Shown: in pieces, positions 61,306-64,000 of the stretch
Numbering within the stretch: the stretch's first letter is position 1
Layout of the letters: each line of letters starts with the position of its first letter
Assembly: GCA_017302715.1 (NCBI GenBank)
Contig: JAFLCD010000004.1
Location: forward strand, 62,001 to 126,000
Length of the DNA stretch: 64,000 nt
From: Deltaproteobacteria bacterium
GTDB taxonomy: Bacteria; Bdellovibrionota; UBA2394
Direction: 5' to 3'
Notes under the pieces: model-generated
The model's database searches: none
Told to the model about the DNA's origin: nothing
Seen by the model: the letters and a program-made list of their open reading frames with translations, nothing else
Translations under genes and position numbers: made by a program

Positions 61306-62025
61306 TTAGGAAACTTTAAACTTTTTGATGATCCTGACGACCTCGTCAGGATCATCTGTGATTTGGATCAGCTCTAAATCTTTTGAGTTGATGGATTTTT
61401 CTTTAACGAGTGTGGTTTCAATCCACGCCATTAGGCCCGACCAATATTTACGCCCCATCAAAATAATCGGAACTCTTTGCACTTTGTGAGTTTGAATCAG
61501 TGTAAGTGCTTCGAAAAGTTCGTCGAGAGTTCCAAAGCCGCCAGGCAAGATCACGAATGCTCGAGCATATTTAGCGAACATCACTTTTCGGACGAAAAAA
61601 TATTTAAAATTTACTTCGAGATCGAGAAATTTGTTGGGCTCGCTTTCATGAGGCAACTGAATGCTAAGGCCCACCGAAAGTGGAAAATCTTTTTTAGGCA
61701 TTTTCTTTTTAAATTGTAAAATGCCGCGTCGCGCCCCGCGGTTAGAAGCTTCCATCAGTCCGGGTCCACCTCCAGAAATAAGACTTAAACCTGCGGCGGT
61801 GATGGCATAAGAAACTTTCTCGGCCATTTTCCAGTAAGGAGACTTCGGAGTGAATCGAGCACTTCCAAAAATTGAAACGGCATTGGCGGCAGGTTTTAAA
61901 AGTTCAAATCCGTCTACAAATTCTGACATAATCTTAAAAATCAGCCAGGTGTCGCGAGTCGTTCGCTCGTAAGGACTTTGAAATAATAATTGAGATTTGG
62001 ACTTATTAACTTTTGACTTAGCCAT
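61306..62025 (-). CDS. LOG-family Rossmann-fold protein (TIGR00730 type)
   Basis: 239-residue cytoplasmic protein of the LOG/YgdH family, members of which hydrolyse the N-glycosidic bond of nucleoside monophosphates. The signatures GGGPGLMEA (85-93) and PGGFGTLDE (161-169) are intact. The N-terminus (MAKSKVNKSKSQ) is basic and longer than in the shortest homologues. The reaction in bacteria without cytokinins is usually nucleotide salvage or cleavage. It converges with the metalloprotease gene and is divergent from aconitase. Its last codons contain a perfect 14-bp inverted repeat. Confidence 0.92.
   Translation of the reverse strand: MAKSKVNKSKSQLLFQSPYERTTRDTWLIFKIMSEFVDGFELLKPAANAVSIFGSARFTPKSPYWKMAEKVSYAITAAGLSLISGGGPGLMEASNRGARRGILQFKKKMPKKDFPLSVGLSIQLPHESEPNKFLDLEVNFKYFFVRKVMFAKYARAFVILPGGFGTLDELFEALTLIQTHKVQRVPIILMGRKYWSGLMAWIETTLVKEKSINSKDLELIQITDDPDEVVRIIKKFKVS
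61327..61356. repeat. Perfect 14-bp inverted repeat inside the LOG gene's 3' end
   Basis: Arms gatgatcctgacga and tcgtcaggatcatc with a 2-nt cc loop, within the codons for DDPDEVVRII. On the minus strand it is followed by AAAAA, on the plus strand it is preceded by TTTTT, so it has no terminator T-run in either direction. It lies 31 bp after the metalloprotease stop and could stabilise that transcript's 3' end. Confidence 0.7.
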
Positions 62026-62098
62026 TTGCGTCTCCCGATTGCATTCTAGACTTCGTTTTCTTGGCGCTCAAATCTTTTGTCTGTTAGATTAAAGATCT

Positions 62099-64000
62099 AT
62101 GGCAGCAGTAGAAACAACACCTGAACTTGTAGAAAAAGCTCTTCAAAAAATTGAAAAATCTTATCCGATTTTAAAAAAACGTTTGGGGCGCGAACTTACC
62201 TTATCCGAAAAATTAGTGCTCGGGCATCTTGACGATCCCGAAACTCAGACGCTCGCAAGAGGTGAGGCCACACTTCGCATCCGGCCCGACCGAGTGGGAA
62301 TGCAAGATGCGACTGCGCAAATGGCGATATTACAATTTATGCAAGCGGGCATCGATCGCGTTCGAGTTCCTTCGACGGTTCATTGCGATCATTTGATTCA
62401 AGCGCATACAGGTTCGGCGGCGGATACTCAAACGGCGGCGACTGTGAATAAAGAAGTTTATGACTTCTTAGAATCGGCTTCGAAAAAATATGGAATTGGA
62501 TTTTGGGGACCAGGTGCAGGAATTATTCACCAAGTTTTGCTCGAAAAATATGCATTTCCTGGCGGTTTAATGATCGGAACCGATTCGCATACTCCAAATG
62601 GTGGGGGAATCGGAATGATTGCGATCGGAGTGGGCGGCGCGGATGCAGCTGAAGCGATGGCGGGTTTGGTTTGGGAAGTTTTGCATCCAAAAGTTATCGG
62701 AGTAAAACTCACCGGAAAATTAAATGGATGGGCGGCTCCTAAAGATGTGATTTTAAAAGTCTGCGAAATTTTAACAGTTAAAGGCGGAACAAACGCTATC
62801 GTTGAATATTTTGGAGAAGGCGCTTCGACGATTTCATGCACGGGAAAAGGCACGATTTGCAATATGGGTGCCGAGCATGGTGCAACGACTTCCGTTTTTC
62901 CATTTGATGAATCGATGGTGAAATATTTAAAGGCGACCGAACGCGAAAAAATCGCCGAGATCTGCAAAAAATATTCTCATTTGCTTCAGAATGATCCCGA
63001 TGTGAATGTTCATCCCGAAAAATATTATGATCGAGTGATTGAAATTAATTTAAGCACGCTCGAGCCGCATATCTGCGGACCACATACCCCTGATTTGGCG
63101 CGACCCATTTCAAAAATGAAATCGGATGTGAAGGCAAATCAATATCCAGACAACCTTACAGCCGCTTTGATCGGAAGTTGCACGAATTCTTCGTACGAAG
63201 ATATTGAGCGCACTGTCGATGTCGCGAAGCAAGCGCTGGCCGCGGGAATTAAAGCTCCGATCAAACTCATGGTGACTCCAGGATCTGAGCAAGTTTTTGA
63301 AACCATCAAGCGAGATGGTTATATGGAGATTTTAGAAAAAGCGGGGGCCACCGTTTTGGCCAATGCCTGCGGACCTTGCATCGGTCAGTGGAAGCGAGAC
63401 GATATCAAGAAAGGCGAAAAGAATTCGATTTTAAATTCTTACAATCGAAATTTCCCCGGAAGAAATGACGGCAATGCTGAAACACTTTCTTTTATTGCGA
63501 GCCCTGAGATTGTGATGGCGCTTGGACTCACCGGAAAACTTTCGTTCGATCCTTTAAACGACGAGATCGAGCAAAATGGAAAAAAATTAAAACTTAAAGC
63601 GCCTAAGCCGGCGGCAGATGTTCCACCTAAGGGTTTTGCGATTTCATGGGCGGGTTATGTTGCACCTGAATCGGATGCTTCAAAGATCGATGTAAAAATT
63701 TCTCCAACCAGCGAAAGACTTGCGTTTTTACCTCCTTTCGCTGCTTGGGACAAAAACGATTTCATCGATCTGCCGATTTTGCTCAAGGCCTCTGGAAAAT
63801 GTACGACGGATCATATTTCTCCAGCGGGGCCCTGGCTTAAATTCCGCGGTCACTTGGATAAGATCAGCGACAATATGTTTTCGGGCGCGATCAATGCGTT
63901 CACCAAAGAAGCCGGCAAGGGCATGAATGTTTTGACGGGCGATAAATCTATTTCTTTTCAGTTGGTGGCGCGAGATTACAAAGCGAAAAATTCTCGCTGG
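62099..64000 (+). CDS. acn: Aconitate hydratase, mitochondrial type (3' end outside window)
   Basis: Citrate-cycle enzyme converting citrate to isocitrate with a [4Fe-4S] cluster. 634 codons are visible from ATG 62099 and the frame stays open to the window edge, where about 100-150 residues of the C-terminal swivel domain are missing. Cluster cysteines are Cys361 ([10 protein letters not shown]), Cys424 and Cys427 ([10 protein letters not shown]), with the same 63 and 3 spacing as in mitochondrial aconitase. [22 protein letters not shown] and [13 protein letters not shown] are also as expected. The mitochondrial type differs from AcnA/IRP1 and AcnB. It is divergent from the LOG gene with 73 bp between starts; no ribosome site stands out. 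Confidence 0.96.
   Translation, partial: MAAVETTPELVEKALQKIEKSYPILKKRLGRELTLSEKLVLGHLDDPETQTLARGEATLRIRPDRVGMQDATAQMAILQFMQAGIDRVRVPSTVHCDHLIQAHTGSAADTQTAATVNKEVYDFLESASKKYGIGFWGPGAGIIHQVLLEKYAFPGGLMIGTDSHTPNGGGIGMIAIGVGGADAAEAMAGLVWEVLHPKVIGVKLTGKLNGWAAPKDVILKVCEILTVKGGTNAIVEYFGEGASTISCTGKGTICNMGAEHGATTSVFPFDESMVKYLKATEREKIAEICKKYSHLLQNDPDVNVHPEKYYDRVIEINLSTLEPHICGPHTPDLARPISKMKSDVKANQYPDNLTAALIGSCTNSSYEDIERTVDVAKQALAAGIKAPIKLMVTPGSEQVFETIKRDGYMEILEKAGATVLANACGPCIGQWKRDDIKKGEKNSILNSYNRNFPGRNDGNAETLSFIASPEIVMALGLTGKLSFDPLNDEIEQNGKKLKLKAPKPAADVPPKGFAISWAGYVAPESDASKIDVKISPTSERLAFLPPFAAWDKNDFIDLPILLKASGKCTTDHISPAGPWLKFRGHLDKISDNMFSGAINAFTKEAGKGMNVLTGDKSISFQLVARDYKAKNSRW

Noticed and set aside
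61327-61356. Strong hairpin as a rho-independent terminator for the metalloprotease or LOG genes
   Set aside because: No T-run follows it on either strand.
1-64000. CRISPR array, insertion sequence, prophage or known defence system
   Set aside because: No regular spaced repeats, transposase, phage structural gene or defence nuclease was found by reading both strands.

Overview
The window is AT-rich, Gram-negative bacterial chromosome with tightly packed genes, many short stop-start overlaps and a high share of exported proteins. A flagellar fliL, an RND efflux trio, an mnmC fusion, a mitochondrial-type aconitase, several TTG/GTG starts and many signal-peptide proteins of no known family fit a free-living or predatory member of the Bdellovibrionota (Bdellovibrio-like, formerly Deltaproteobacteria). 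That placement is an inference from gene content; no rRNA or species marker is present.

Layout. 1-2.7 kb: end of a peptide-type ABC substrate-binding protein, then a tRNA-Glu(TTC) gene followed by a region of hairpins and partial copies of that tRNA on both sides of a Gfo/Idh/MocA oxidoreductase gene; it looks like a scarred integration or recombination site. 2.7-9 kb: an aquaporin-arsC pair, an N-terminally truncated autotransporter-type passenger ending in a Cys-type C-terminal sorting signal, an Ohr peroxidase, a frameshifted DUF985 cupin and small exported proteins. 9.2-13.7 kb: three overlapping genes for exported HEAT-repeat and coiled-coil proteins, a compact operon of unknown role. 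13.7-18.4 kb: ArsR regulator with a double SRPBCC protein, MarC protein, exported hydrolase, MscS channel.

18.4-27.7 kb is a sensory cluster: a CHASE3-GAF hybrid kinase with three receivers, CheR, a receiver-kinase, two stand-alone receivers, a PAS kinase and a receiver-kinase-receiver. None carries a DNA-binding output domain, and CheR has no CheB or chemoreceptor beside it. The three minus-strand receiver genes each have a similar AT-rich inverted repeat (TATAAAT-N7-ATTTATA) centred 35-52 bp upstream of the start codon; this unreported-looking shared site is one of the strongest leads in the window. 

27.8-33.2 kb is a complete RND efflux operon (adaptor, pump, outer-membrane factor) with a clear promoter. 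33-39.3 kb (minus strand) holds mnmC, fliL, and an ABC importer made of a two-domain permease and an ATPase with a C-terminal AAA-associated domain, preceded by a small putative lipoprotein. 39.4-53.4 kb holds a 1197-residue orphan membrane protein, OsmC protein, two glycosyltransferases, a persulfide-dioxygenase-like protein, an MFS transporter, an exported SAM hydroxide adenosyltransferase homologue, a second exported helical-repeat protein, an exported metallophosphoesterase and a thyA-folA pair. 53.5-64 kb holds MarC and MFS transporters, a deoxyhypusine-synthase-family enzyme, an antiporter, a metzincin lipoprotein, a LOG-family enzyme and the start of aconitase, which runs off the window end.
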